A program made the position numbers and the translations under genes. Positions 8,485-19,536 of a stretch of DNA of 64,000 nt are shown here, one piece after another. Each line of letters opens with the position of its first letter. Positions within the stretch are counted from its first letter, which is position 1. The stretch covers positions 87,191-151,190 of the forward strand of contig NZ_JAHLZF010000004.1 in the NCBI RefSeq assembly GCF_018967645.1, given 5' to 3'. The stretch comes from Allobacillus halotolerans (GTDB lineage: Bacteria; Bacillota; Bacilli; Bacillales; Alkalibacillaceae). Under the pieces are notes generated by a model that saw only the letters and a program-made list of their open reading frames with translations, was not told the origin of the DNA and did not search any database.

Positions 8485-11238
8485 TTATTCCATTTCAGCT
8501 AGTTGTTCTTCGATTTGGGTCATGACGTCTGCAGCTTCCTGCCAATCTCCGTTGGATAACGCATTCTGATACTGCTCAAATAAATCGGATACTTCATTCA
8601 ATAATTCATTTGCTTCTTCCAATGGAACACCTGCTTCACCTTCTTCGATTTCATCAGGTGCTGCATTGGATTCAATATAAGTCAGAATTCGATTCAGTGC
8701 TTTATCGAATGTCGATTCCATAACAATATAATCTTCATAAGCAATCACAACCTGCTTGACTTCCGGCAAGGATGTTTCATTACTTGATTCAATATAAATT
8801 GGCTCGACATACATCATGGTATCTTCAATTGGAATAGCCAATAAATTTCCGCGAATGACTTTTGATCCACCTTGAGACCATAAGTTCAATTCTTGAGAAA
8901 TCGTACTATCCTGATTGATTCGGTTTTCAATCTGCTGTGGACCATAGACATTCCGTTGTTTCGGGAAGCGGTACACAATTTTCTCACCATAATGCTCGCC
9001 GTCATTACGAACACCAATCCATGCAATCATATTTTGTCGCTGTCGTGGTGTGTATGGCATCATCAATACAAATTCCTCTTGTTCTGCTTCCGGCAATTTC
9101 ATTGTGACATAATAAGGATCCATTTCGATGTCTTGGTCGTAATATTTCTCTGTCGGGAACTGCCAGAAATCCTCTCGGTTATAAAAGACTTCCAAGTTCT
9201 CCATGTGATAGGTTCCATACATTTCTGCCTGAATGCTGAACAATCGCTCCGGATAACGAAAATGGTCTTGTAGATTTTCTGGAATGTCATCTGTAAATAA
9301 ATCCGGGAACATATTCGCATACGTTTGAACAAGTGGGTCTTCTTCATCTACGATATAAAAATTCACTTCACCGGTATAAGCATCAATTTCGATTTTTACC
9401 GAGTTTTTAATATAGTTATTTTTATCATTATATTTCTCCGCATACGGATAATGGCTATCTGTTAAATAAGCATCGATAATCCAGGCGAGACTTCCATCAT
9501 CACGTACATATATATACGGATCTTTCTCATATTCAAAGAACGGTGCAATACGTTCTACACGATCTTTAATATTACGTGTAACAAGAATTTGACTTTCATC
9601 TGTCACTTGATCAGATACTAACATTCGAAATGACATCTCATTCAATGAAAAAAGTAATCGATTAAGGCCAGTGAACGGGATCCCTGTATCCGCTTCATAG
9701 CGATTGGATACGTTTGACTCGCCATCCGGATAGTCGAACTCATCAACTGCTGAATTCACAATAACCGTTGGATAGTTTTGTTCCCCGAAATAAATTTGTG
9801 GCCGTTCCACATCGATTTCACCCGAGGTCGGTAAGTTTTTCACGAGATATTCCGGTTGCCCCTGTGCTGTCACTTCATTTACGTGACTCATCGCAACGCC
9901 GTAACCATGTGTGTAGCGTAAATTTTGGTTCACCCATGTTTGAGCTTGTTCAGGTAAGTCTTTCATACTTAGTTCACGAGCACCGATAAATACTTGTTCG
10001 TACTCACCATCTATCATATATCGGTCAATATCGATATCTTCAAATTCATAATACGTCCGGAAAGTTTGTATCTGATTATAAACATCATTCAATGGGCGTG
10101 AATCATTAATCCGTATATTGTTAATCGTCATTTCATTGCGCTCGATCATCTCTTCGTCTAAAGAAGCATTTCCTGGATGATCTTTCACTTCCATATCTTC
10201 CAACTCGTAAGCTTGCCGAGTCATGGCTAAGTTTTCTTCTAGATATGGCGTCTCTTGTTGGAATTCATTAGGTGAGACGACAAATTGCTGAACGACAAAG
10301 GATGCCGCTTGACTCCCGAACAATACGAGTAAATAAAGACCAAATGGAATGACCAACCGCATATAATTCTTACGGAACAACGTCACAACGGCCCAAATAG
10401 TCGCCAACACGGTTACTGCTGCCAATACATAAGCACTTGGGATATTAATGACGTCATCTGTATAGCTCACCCCATAAACAGCACTTTTCTGAAACGCGTT
10501 TACTTTGTTAGTAAATAACGCATCATACATACCAAGGTAATGGGTTGCCGCTAATGACAAGCCAAAAATAGTGATATAAAAAGCTAACTGGACTTTAGCA
10601 ATGCGGTGATGAAACGCTTGAAACATAAAATAACTAAATGCTGCGACACCCGCTAAAATCACAGAAAGGATCATCAAAACATTCAACACGAAATTCAACA
10701 CTGGCAAGGTGAAAAAGTAAAATGAAAGATCATGCCCAAAATGAGGGTCTGCCTGGTTGAAGTTGACCTGATTGAACACCTTTAATACAGGTTCCCAACC
10801 TATCTTTTGGACAATAAAACTTCCAAGCAAGCCAATTAAAATGGAAATGATGATATTCGACCATGTAACCATTTTTTTCGGTCCAATTTGTTGGATAAAC
10901 TTTGCCTTACCAATCGTATCGATAATAATTTTTTGCATCCCGGCAAGGGTTAAATAGGTGAAGATAAAAAACAGCAAGAATCCAGCCACGACTAAACTTA
11001 TTTTCGTAATCAATGTCGTCGTATAAACTGATTCAAAACCTAATGACTCCATCCAAATATAATTCGTCAAGAAATTAAAAATGAATGGAATCATTAGCAG
11101 TAGAAGAAAAATGAAGAAAAAGATCGTTCCCCATTTAAAGATTTTCTTCTTTTGAGTAGAGGTCATTTTATTTTGATTAAAAACAACCGTTTTCGATTTG
11201 TTATTTGGCCCATTCGGACCATTCGTCGTCCAATTCAT
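8485..11238 (-). CDS. UPF0182 family large membrane protein
   Basis: A 917-residue protein of the UPF0182 (COG1615) family. Seven predicted membrane helices occupy roughly residues 20-330, with the first at about 28-50, followed by a large, strongly acidic extracytoplasmic part (LPTSGEIDVERPQIYFGE, NRLLFSLNEMSFRML, YTPRQRQNMIAWIG are family hallmarks). Its role is unknown. Start at ATG 11238 is preceded by AGAGAGGG; a longer reading frame adds 34 residues without a ribosome binding site. The C-terminus is a Glu-rich coiled stretch. It is transcribed alone, with the 21-bp repeat array just upstream. Confidence 0.88.
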   Translation of the reverse strand: MNWTTNGPNGPNNKSKTVVFNQNKMTSTQKKKIFKWGTIFFFIFLLLLMIPFIFNFLTNYIWMESLGFESVYTTTLITKISLVVAGFLLFFIFTYLTLAGMQKIIIDTIGKAKFIQQIGPKKMVTWSNIIISILIGLLGSFIVQKIGWEPVLKVFNQVNFNQADPHFGHDLSFYFFTLPVLNFVLNVLMILSVILAGVAAFSYFMFQAFHHRIAKVQLAFYITIFGLSLAATHYLGMYDALFTNKVNAFQKSAVYGVSYTDDVINIPSAYVLAAVTVLATIWAVVTLFRKNYMRLVIPFGLYLLVLFGSQAASFVVQQFVVSPNEFQQETPYLEENLAMTRQAYELEDMEVKDHPGNASLDEEMIERNEMTINNIRINDSRPLNDVYNQIQTFRTYYEFEDIDIDRYMIDGEYEQVFIGARELSMKDLPEQAQTWVNQNLRYTHGYGVAMSHVNEVTAQGQPEYLVKNLPTSGEIDVERPQIYFGEQNYPTVIVNSAVDEFDYPDGESNVSNRYEADTGIPFTGLNRLLFSLNEMSFRMLVSDQVTDESQILVTRNIKDRVERIAPFFEYEKDPYIYVRDDGSLAWIIDAYLTDSHYPYAEKYNDKNNYIKNSVKIEIDAYTGEVNFYIVDEEDPLVQTYANMFPDLFTDDIPENLQDHFRYPERLFSIQAEMYGTYHMENLEVFYNREDFWQFPTEKYYDQDIEMDPYYVTMKLPEAEQEEFVLMMPYTPRQRQNMIAWIGVRNDGEHYGEKIVYRFPKQRNVYGPQQIENRINQDSTISQELNLWSQGGSKVIRGNLLAIPIEDTMMYVEPIYIESSNETSLPEVKQVVIAYEDYIVMESTFDKALNRILTYIESNAAPDEIEEGEAGVPLEEANELLNEVSDLFEQYQNALSNGDWQEAADVMTQIEEQLAEME

Positions 11239-11395
11239 TATGTATTCCCTCTCTTTTCTTCTGGATCTATTCCATTTTATCACACCTATACGTTCTCGAC
11301 ATGCATTGTAGCATAACAATATTAACAATCTATCCAGCATGGATTAGGAACTGAGATAGAAAAAGAATGTTGAAGCAAAAAAATTATAGGTACGG

Positions 11396-11800
11396 CTGTT
11401 AACTGTTGATGTTTGGCTGCTCACTGCTGAAGTTTGGCTGCTAACTGCTGAAGATGGGCCACTAACTGCTGAAGTCGGGCCGCTCACTGCTGAAGATGGG
11501 CCACTAACTGCTGAAGTCGGACCGCTCACTGCTGAAGATGGGCCGCTAACTGTTGAAGTCGGGCCGCTCACTGCTGAAGACGAGCCGCTCACTGCTGAAG
11601 ATAGGCCGCTAACTACTGAAATCGGGCCGCTGACTGCTGAAGATATGCCACTCACTGCTGGAGATATGCCGCTCACTGCTGAAGTCGTGCTGCTAACTGC
11701 TGAAGATGGGCCGCTAACTGTTGAAGTCGTGCTGCTAACTGCTGAAGATGAGCCGCTCACTGCTGAAATCGTGCCGAAGACTGCTCAAGTCACGTTTTCT
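11396..11800. repeat. 21-bp tandem repeat array, locus 1 (about 19 units)
   Basis: About 400 bases made of 21-base units such as CTAACTGCTGAAGTCGGGCC(G), with a higher-order 42-base alternation in which units ending AGAT and AGTC take turns. It lies between the tyrS terminator and the UPF0182 gene. Because 21 is a multiple of three, stop-free frames result; the minus frame reads as endless SAVSGPS heptads from an ATG without a ribosome binding site, so I do not call a gene. A second array with the same CTAACTGCTGA core is at about 39 kb. Confidence 0.85.
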
Positions 11801-11847
11801 AAACAAGAATTAGCCTATCGCCAGTAAATGGAGCGCCATCCAAACGG

Positions 11848-11889
11848 AAAACCCGAACAATTTATTTATATGTAAATTGTTCGGGTTTT
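11848..11889 (-). terminator. tyrS terminator
   Basis: AAAACCCGAACAATTTA and its complement form a long hairpin about 40 bases past the tyrS stop, followed by T-runs. AT-tracts on both sides. Confidence 0.85.
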
Positions 11890-11930
11890 AATTTTTTTAT
11901 AAACTTTTTGTCCCAGTTTCCTTATTGGAT

Positions 11931-13475
<1,545 letters not shown>

Positions 13476-13481
13476 TCATTT

Positions 13482-13510
13482 ATTTAAGCATATCTGCATT
13501 TGTTTTTCAA
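13482..13510 (-). promoter_or_regulatory. Sigma-A promoter of the tyrS T-box transcript
   Basis: On the minus strand TTGAAA (13505-13510), a 17-base spacer and TTAAAT (13482-13487) stand just ahead of the leader. Confidence 0.6.
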
Positions 13511-13630
13511 CTGGAAGTATAAAACGTTGTATTTTAAAGTCATTTAGAGTTGATTTTCTGCGTTAATCTCTAATATGTAGAGTCTATGAATCTATGCTAT
13601 AATAAATTAGATTATTTAGGAGGTTTGACG

Positions 13631-16600
13631 ATGGGTTCTAATGATTCAAAAAATAAATTCCTAAAATTTTTCCAAGATGGAAAGTTTCCTCGTTTTACTC
13701 GAATCGGTTTGGATGTCGGTTGGAATATCTTATTATTCTTTATCGTCATCGGACTTGTTGGCGGATTCGCGATCGGAGGCGTCGGATTAGGTTATTTCGC
13801 TTCGTTGGTCGATGATATGCCTGTTGAAGATGAAGAAGAAATGAAACAACTCGTTTTTGACTACGAGGAAACTTCTCATACGTACTTTGCGAATGATGTG
13901 TATATGGGTAAGCTTCGTAGTGATATTCATAGAGAAGAAACTACGTTAGATAAAGTGTCTCAACATGTAAAAGATGCAGTGATCGCAACAGAGGACGAAT
14001 TATTTTATGAGCACAATGGATTCGTGCCTAAAGCGATTATGCGCGCGATGTTTCAAGAATTTACAAACGCAGATACTCAATCTGGTGGTAGTACGCTAAC
14101 ACAGCAAATTGTCAAGAACCAAATTCTTTCCAGTGAAGTTTCCTTTGACCGAAAAGCAAAAGAAATCTTGATTGCTTCTCGAATTGAAAAGTTCATCGAG
14201 AAAGATCAGATCTTGGAAGCTTATTTGAATATCGTGCCATTTGGACGAGACTCTTCTGGTAGAAACATTGCCGGAATCGAAGCTGCTGCTGATGGTTTGT
14301 TTGATGTAGCACCAAGTGAACTGAACTTGGCTCAAGCAGCATACATAGCAGGTATGCCGCAAAACCCGTATGCTTATACTCCCTTTCTCCAAGGCGGAGA
14401 AAAGAAAACAGAAAAAGCATTACAAGACGGTTTAGATCGTAAAAATATTGTTTTAAGCAGAATGCTAGAAGCGGGAAAAATAACAGAAGAACAATATAAT
14501 GAAGCAAGAGACTTTGATGTCATTGCTAGTTTGACAGACAAAAAAGAATCACTTTTCTCAGATTACCCTTATTTGACAATTGAAATTGAAGGCCGTGCCA
14601 TTGAAAAACTGGCATTGCAATTAGCCAAAAACGACGGGTATTCAAAAGAAGAGTTTTATTCAGCTGAGGAAAAAGAATCTCGAACAGAATATCGTGAACA
14701 AGCGGAACGTGATTTGAAACATAAAGGGTATAGAATCCATACAACAATCAATAAAGATATCTATGAAGCTTGGCAAGATGCTACCGAAAATTATGGGCAC
14801 TTCTATCCGACGAAAACGGTCCAGGTTACTAATCCACAAACTGGCGAAGTCGAAACCCGTGAGATTCCGATTGAAACGGGTGCTTCAATGATTGAGAACA
14901 GCACAGGACGGATTATTTCGTTTGTTGGTGGACGTGGGTATGAAAATGACAATATCAACTATGCTTTTTATAATACGCGACCAAACGGGAGTACGATGAA
15001 GCCATTGCTCGGATATGGACCAGCGTTTGAACTTGGAGTCTTCCAACCAGGTTCTCCAGTTCCTGATATTGGATTTTCAATATCTCCTCCTGGCAGTGAT
15101 CCTTGGTCACCATCCAACTATGCGGGTAGAGAACGTGGTATTGTGACAGCGAGAGAAGCATTGGCAAAATCCTATAACTTGCCTGCTACCCGTGTCATGC
15201 GTGGTTTGTTGGCTGTCGACAATAATCCAGCAAGATATTTAACGAAGCTTGGGATTACTGAACCAGCGGAAGAACAAAGTCAGAATCATATGCCAACAGT
15301 TCTCGGCTCTTTCTATACAACGGTGTCAGATGTGACGAGTGGTTTTACTGCTTTTTCAAATGGTGGAAAACGACCTGAGCCATTTATGATTGAAAAAATC
15401 ATAGATCAAGATGGCAACCCTGTTTTTGAGCATGAGGTTAAAGAAACCGAAGTCTTTTCACCGCAGACAGCCTACCTAACCCTGGATGTCATGCGTGATG
15501 TTATTTCAAACGGTACGGCAACATATGTGAACAGTCGTTTGAACAACACAAGTGTTGATTGGGCCGGAAAAACGGGTACGTCTCAAAACTTTGCCGACGC
15601 CTGGTTTGTCGGTACAAATCCAAATGTCACAATCGGTACATGGTTCGGGTACGGATTATATGATTTAGATGCAAGTGGAAAAGTTACGGGTAGAGAAAGT
15701 AATATTATGAGTTTGAATAGTTGTCCTGGTGGTTGTTCGCTTGGTTACAGCAGTCGTAATACTGGTTACTGGTCTGAATTGGTCAATGCAGCAGCTGAAG
15801 TCGATCCAGAACTTGTAACGCCAAGCAAACGACATGAAAGCCCAGGTGGAATCGTGCAGCGTAGCTACTGCTTGATTTCCGGCAAGCTTCCAAGTGATGC
15901 GTGTCAAGCGCTCGGCTTGGTTCAAACCGATCTGTTTAATATCGAACATGTTCCGACCGAAAAAGATGATAGTGTCGTAAAAGGGAACTATGTGAAAATT
16001 GGTGATAACACGTATGAAGCTGCCGATTCGACTCCAGAAGAATTTACTGAGCAAGGCTATTTCATAAAACCTGATTTCATTGAAGATATGGGACCAGCTT
16101 GGTTCCAGATTGATGAGCTCAGTAAATTATTACCGAATAACGAGGCTTGGAATGATCTCGTCGTTCCTGAGTCTGATTCACCGAAAAACAGTAACCCTGG
16201 TACGCCAAGCGGTGTTTCCATGAGTGGTAGTACATTGACTTGGAATGACAGTAGTAACGCCATTGGTTACCGGGTCTATATGGCTAATGAAAAAGGTGGA
16301 GACTTTAAACAAATTGGGTCAACAACAGAAACTTCACTAAGTGTGCCAGCTAAAAATAGAATTTATGCTGTTCGGGCAGTAAACTTCTTTGGTAAAGAAT
16401 CAAGTATGTCCAGCTCGGTCATATACGGAAACGTAACCTCAGAAGAAGAGAAGAAGAAAAAAGAAGAAGAGAAGAAAAAGAAAGAAGAACAAAAGAAGAA
16501 AGAAGAAGAACGTAAGGAAAAAGAAGAAAAGAAAAAAGAGGAAGAGCAAAAGAAAGAAGAGCAAAAGAAAGAAGAAGATAAAAAAGATGACGAAGCAAGC

Positions 16601-16729
16601 GGCGGAGATTCAAATGATTCTAACGGTTCCGATAATAGCGACTCCAATGGCGACAAAAACGAAGACAACGGAGACGGTGGAAACGATAAGAAGGATAAAA
16701 AGGATAAGAAAAAAGACGACGACAATTAA
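13631..16729 (+). CDS. Class A penicillin-binding protein with FN3-like domain and charged tail
   Basis: A 1032-residue bifunctional peptidoglycan synthase. One membrane helix (about 31-60) is followed by the GT51 glycosyltransferase domain with EDELFYEHNG (catalytic Glu121) and GGSTLTQQIVKNQ, then the transpeptidase with active Ser454 in STMK and KTGTS at 647-651. After about residue 855 comes a fibronectin-III-like segment (SGVSMSGSTLTWNDS) and a tail of about 95 residues built almost only of Lys, Glu and later Asp/Asn/Gly. ATG 13631 is chosen because AGGAGG lies 7 bases before it. It stands alone between tyrS and acuA and has its own terminator. Confidence 0.93.
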   Translation: MGSNDSKNKFLKFFQDGKFPRFTRIGLDVGWNILLFFIVIGLVGGFAIGGVGLGYFASLVDDMPVEDEEEMKQLVFDYEETSHTYFANDVYMGKLRSDIHREETTLDKVSQHVKDAVIATEDELFYEHNGFVPKAIMRAMFQEFTNADTQSGGSTLTQQIVKNQILSSEVSFDRKAKEILIASRIEKFIEKDQILEAYLNIVPFGRDSSGRNIAGIEAAADGLFDVAPSELNLAQAAYIAGMPQNPYAYTPFLQGGEKKTEKALQDGLDRKNIVLSRMLEAGKITEEQYNEARDFDVIASLTDKKESLFSDYPYLTIEIEGRAIEKLALQLAKNDGYSKEEFYSAEEKESRTEYREQAERDLKHKGYRIHTTINKDIYEAWQDATENYGHFYPTKTVQVTNPQTGEVETREIPIETGASMIENSTGRIISFVGGRGYENDNINYAFYNTRPNGSTMKPLLGYGPAFELGVFQPGSPVPDIGFSISPPGSDPWSPSNYAGRERGIVTAREALAKSYNLPATRVMRGLLAVDNNPARYLTKLGITEPAEEQSQNHMPTVLGSFYTTVSDVTSGFTAFSNGGKRPEPFMIEKIIDQDGNPVFEHEVKETEVFSPQTAYLTLDVMRDVISNGTATYVNSRLNNTSVDWAGKTGTSQNFADAWFVGTNPNVTIGTWFGYGLYDLDASGKVTGRESNIMSLNSCPGGCSLGYSSRNTGYWSELVNAAAEVDPELVTPSKRHESPGGIVQRSYCLISGKLPSDACQALGLVQTDLFNIEHVPTEKDDSVVKGNYVKIGDNTYEAADSTPEEFTEQGYFIKPDFIEDMGPAWFQIDELSKLLPNNEAWNDLVVPESDSPKNSNPGTPSGVSMSGSTLTWNDSSNAIGYRVYMANEKGGDFKQIGSTTETSLSVPAKNRIYAVRAVNFFGKESSMSSSVIYGNVTSEEEKKKKEEEKKKKEEQKKKEEERKEKEEKKKEEEQKKEEQKKEEDKKDDEASGGDSNDSNGSDNSDSNGDKNEDNGDGGNDKKDKKDKKKDDDN

Positions 16730-16778
16730 TACTCTTCCTTTCAGACAACAACTTTTCACTGAATTCCATCAATTTAGT

Positions 16779-16813
16779 GGCAAGCAGCGATATCCGCTGC
16801 TTGCCGTTTTTTT
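16779..16813 (+). terminator. Terminator of the penicillin-binding protein gene
   Basis: GGCAAGCAGCG pairs with CGCTGCTTGCC (one base offset) and is followed by GTTTTTTT, about 50 bases past the stop. Confidence 0.88.
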
Positions 16814-16875
16814 GCTATATAAGCAACTTTCTCTGTCCTTATCATCACATTCTATTTTTCCAAAACATCTTCTGT

Positions 16876-16881
16876 TATAAT
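16876..16881 (+). promoter_or_regulatory. -10 box of the acuABC promoter
   Basis: A perfect TATAAT preceded by TCTG. The -35 region is poor (TATTTT at the 17-base position), so the gene may need an activator or the promoter may be weak. An in-frame ATG at 16880 overlaps this box and therefore cannot be the acuA start. Confidence 0.55.
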
Positions 16882-16918
16882 GAAATTGGAATCGTTAAAT
16901 TCTTTAGGTGGTGTCGAT

Positions 16919-17557
16919 TTGGAACACTCTAAAACTTATTACAGTCAAACTATTCGTAAAAACAACAAAGAAATTATCATTGAGGGGCCTGTCGATTCAG
17001 AAAAGCTTAAAAATTATTATTTCGATGATGGATTGAAAGCGTTTAGGCCACCCAAAAAGCAATATGAAGCAATTCTTTCGATTGCGGATTTTGAAGAAGG
17101 TCGCATTATTATCGCTCGAGATGAAGATAAGATTATCGGTTATGCGACTTTTTTGCACCCTGATCCAATGGAGCGTTGGGCAACTTACAAGATGGATAAT
17201 TTATTGGAACTAGGAGCAATTGAAGTTTCCCATGAATACCGTGGAATGAAGGTTGGTTCAACCATTTTGGAAGTCGCTATGAGAGACGATTATATGGAAA
17301 ATTATATAACAATCACGACAGAGTATCATTGGCATTGGGACATGAAAACAACTGGATTAAGTATTTGGCAATATCGTAACGTGATGGAGAAAATGATGGC
17401 TCATGGTGGGTTAAAACCGATGTCCACAGACGACCCAGAGATTGTTTCTCACCCTGCGAATTGTCTGCTCGTCCGGATTGGTGAAAATGTTGATGCTGAA
17501 TCGATTAAGCTGTTTGACTCCATGCGTTTTATGGGTCGTGAAGATTTCTTTTTTTAA
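16919..17557 (+). CDS. acuA: Protein acetyltransferase AcuA
   Basis: A 212-residue GNAT-family enzyme. In B. subtilis AcuA acetylates and switches off acetyl-CoA synthetase. The family words EGPV, AFRPPKKQ, GAIEVSHEYRGMKVGSTIL (acetyl-CoA binding loop) and TTEYHWHWD are all present. I chose the TTG start at 16919: AGGTGG lies 7 bases ahead, the length then matches the B. subtilis protein (210), and the protein begins (M)EHSKTY like it. The upstream ATG lies in the promoter -10 box. First gene of acuABC. Confidence 0.92.
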   Translation: MEHSKTYYSQTIRKNNKEIIIEGPVDSEKLKNYYFDDGLKAFRPPKKQYEAILSIADFEEGRIIIARDEDKIIGYATFLHPDPMERWATYKMDNLLELGAIEVSHEYRGMKVGSTILEVAMRDDYMENYITITTEYHWHWDMKTTGLSIWQYRNVMEKMMAHGGLKPMSTDDPEIVSHPANCLLVRIGENVDAESIKLFDSMRFMGREDFFF

Positions 17558-17570
17558 TAAAGGGGCGTGA

Positions 17571-18224
17571 ATGAGAATGATAGTCGAAGAAGTTATGAGT
17601 AGGGATGTGATTACACTCTCCCCTCAAGACAAAATTGAAAGCGCTTTAAAATTACTGAATGAGCACCGAATCAGACATATTCCAATAACAAATGATGAAG
17701 AACAAGTCGTCGGCATTGTTTCCGATCGTGACATCCGTGATGCAGCTCCTTCCATATTGGCCGCTGAACAAAATTTGGATATTTTGGAGAGTCCCATTCA
17801 ATCCATTATGTCGAGTCCTGTTATTACCGCACATCCTCTTGATTTCATTGAAGATATTGCTTCACTATTCTATGATTACGAAATTGCGTGTGTGCCTGTT
17901 ACGCATGCAAATAAACTCATTGGTGTCGTCACGGAGAAAGATATTCTCTACACACTAATTCAAGTAACTGGAATTCGCGAACAAAGTTCACAAATTGAAA
18001 TTCGAGTTCCTAACAAAATAGGGACATTGCCAAAAATTGCTCAAATCATCAGTGAACGCAATACAAATATTTCATCTGTTTTCCTCTATCCATCCAAAGA
18101 AGATCGCAGTGAAAGAATAATTGTTTTACGAGTTCAAACGATGAATCCAATGCCTATCATCGATGAATTGAGAAAACAAGGCTATCATGTCATTTGGCCG
18201 AACCTACCGGGGATGAGCGAATGA
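17571..18224 (+). CDS. acuB: Acetoin utilisation protein AcuB (CBS pair plus ACT)
   Basis: A 217-residue protein with two CBS domains (about 5-65 and 80-140; RHIPITNDEEQVVGIVSDRDI and CVPVTHANKLIGVVTEKDIL) and a C-terminal ACT-like domain (IEIRVPNKIGTLPKIAQII). Such proteins sense nucleotides or small ligands; in B. subtilis AcuB belongs to the acuABC operon linked to control of acetyl-CoA synthetase and acetoin use, with a role less clear than that of AcuA and AcuC. AGGGG lies 5 bases before ATG 17571; ATG 17577 is an alternative. The stop overlaps the acuC start. Confidence 0.9.
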   Translation: MRMIVEEVMSRDVITLSPQDKIESALKLLNEHRIRHIPITNDEEQVVGIVSDRDIRDAAPSILAAEQNLDILESPIQSIMSSPVITAHPLDFIEDIASLFYDYEIACVPVTHANKLIGVVTEKDILYTLIQVTGIREQSSQIEIRVPNKIGTLPKIAQIISERNTNISSVFLYPSKEDRSERIIVLRVQTMNPMPIIDELRKQGYHVIWPNLPGMSE

Positions 18225-19396
18225 ACGAACATAAAGCAGCTTTTGTTTTCTCAGAAGCATTTTTAAGTTATAAATTCAGAGATGACCATCCGTTTAATCA
18301 AAAACGTGTCGTTCTTACGAGTGAATTACTAAAAGCGAGTGGGGCATTGGATGATGAGCAAGTAATAGCACCTCGAATGGCGACGGATGAAGAAATCAAT
18401 CTGATTCACAAGTCTAGCTATATTGAGGCTGTACAAAAAGCAAGTGTCGGCATGTTGTCAGAGGAACAAGGTATGCAATATGGGATTGGTACGCAAGACA
18501 CACCTATTTTTGAGCATATGCATGAAGCATCGGCTCAATTAGTCGGCGGAACATTGACGGCTGTTGATGCTGTTATGGAAGGCGACTATACCCATGCCGT
18601 TAATATTGGTGGCGGATTACATCATGGGTTTAAAGGGAAAGCATCTGGCTTTTGTATATATAATGATGCGGCGATTGCCATCAAATATATACGAGAACAT
18701 TATAACTTAAAAGTTCTCTACGTTGATACGGATGCCCATCATGGTGATGGCGTACAATGGGCGTTTTACGATGACCCGAATGTTTGCACATTTTCAATCC
18801 ATGAAACGGGAAGATACTTGTTTCCAGGTACAGGGAACGTAAACGAGCGTGGCCACAATGATGGGTTTGGTTATTCCTTTAACTTACCAATTGATGCTTT
18901 CACCGAAGATGACTCGTTTTTGGAAGTATACTCAAAATCATTGGAAGAAGTCACGGAATACTTCCGTCCTGACATTATCATTAGCCAAAATGGAGCCGAT
19001 GCACATGCATACGATCCATTAACCCATTTATGTTGTTCCATGAAGATCTTTGAAGAGATTCCTAAGCTTGTTCATCGCTTAGCGCATAAGTTTTGTAATG
19101 GAAAATGGGTTGCTTTGGGTGGTGGCGGCTATGATATTTGGAGAGTCGTTCCACGTGCCTGGGCACAGTTATGGAATGTTGCGAATTTAGATGGCAAAAC
19201 ATTGCAAGGTCCATTACCGGAAGAATGGCTTGAAAAATGGCAATCAAAAAGTCCGGTAAAATTACCAACACATTGGCAGGATCTCTCACGTGTGTATAAA
19301 GAAATTCCTCGTAAAAAAGAAATCACGGAAAAAAATCAATTGACATTAGGAAAATCACTTGAAATCATTAGAAACGAGCAAAAATACATTTTGTGA
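18221..19396 (+). CDS. acuC: Acetoin utilisation protein AcuC (class I deacetylase)
   Basis: A 391-residue member of the histone deacetylase superfamily that, in B. subtilis, removes the acetyl group put on acetyl-CoA synthetase by AcuA. The metal and catalytic motifs are complete: GGGLHHGFK, VDTDAHHGDGVQ, FSIHETGRYLFPGTG, QNGADAH and GGGGYD. ATG 18221 overlaps the acuB stop by four bases and has GGGGATGAG upstream; the longer frame has no such site. Together with acuA it forms a reversible lysine acetylation switch on acetate activation. Confidence 0.94.
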   Translation: MNEHKAAFVFSEAFLSYKFRDDHPFNQKRVVLTSELLKASGALDDEQVIAPRMATDEEINLIHKSSYIEAVQKASVGMLSEEQGMQYGIGTQDTPIFEHMHEASAQLVGGTLTAVDAVMEGDYTHAVNIGGGLHHGFKGKASGFCIYNDAAIAIKYIREHYNLKVLYVDTDAHHGDGVQWAFYDDPNVCTFSIHETGRYLFPGTGNVNERGHNDGFGYSFNLPIDAFTEDDSFLEVYSKSLEEVTEYFRPDIIISQNGADAHAYDPLTHLCCSMKIFEEIPKLVHRLAHKFCNGKWVALGGGGYDIWRVVPRAWAQLWNVANLDGKTLQGPLPEEWLEKWQSKSPVKLPTHWQDLSRVYKEIPRKKEITEKNQLTLGKSLEIIRNEQKYIL

Positions 19397-19498
19397 AATG
19401 AGCTAGCAACGTAGATTTGTGTGATCTAGAATCTATATTTATAGGCTTACCTTTATCGTAAATTTTTTGATTTTTCCTATACTTCTTACGATCAAAAT

Positions 19499-19536
19499 AA
19501 AACCAGTGAGTGGCTTTCCGCCATTCACTGGTTTTC
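19499..19536 (-). terminator. motPS terminator, overlapping the motS stop
   Basis: AAAACCAGTGAGTGG pairs with CCATTCACTGGTTTT. The motS stop codon (19525-19527) lies inside the hairpin arm, so the last codons of motS are part of the terminator stem. Confidence 0.8.

Noticed and set aside
11344..11760. 138-codon minus-strand frame of SAVSGPS heptads
   Set aside because: It is a by-product of the 21-base repeat period; its ATG has no ribosome binding site and the frame ends inside the spacer.
11396..11800. CRISPR array
   Set aside because: Units are adjacent with no unique spacers and no cas genes are in the window.
16363..16725. Ser/Phe-rich antisense frame opposite the PBP tail
   Set aside because: Mirror of the AAG/GAA-rich tail codons, low complexity, no start signal.
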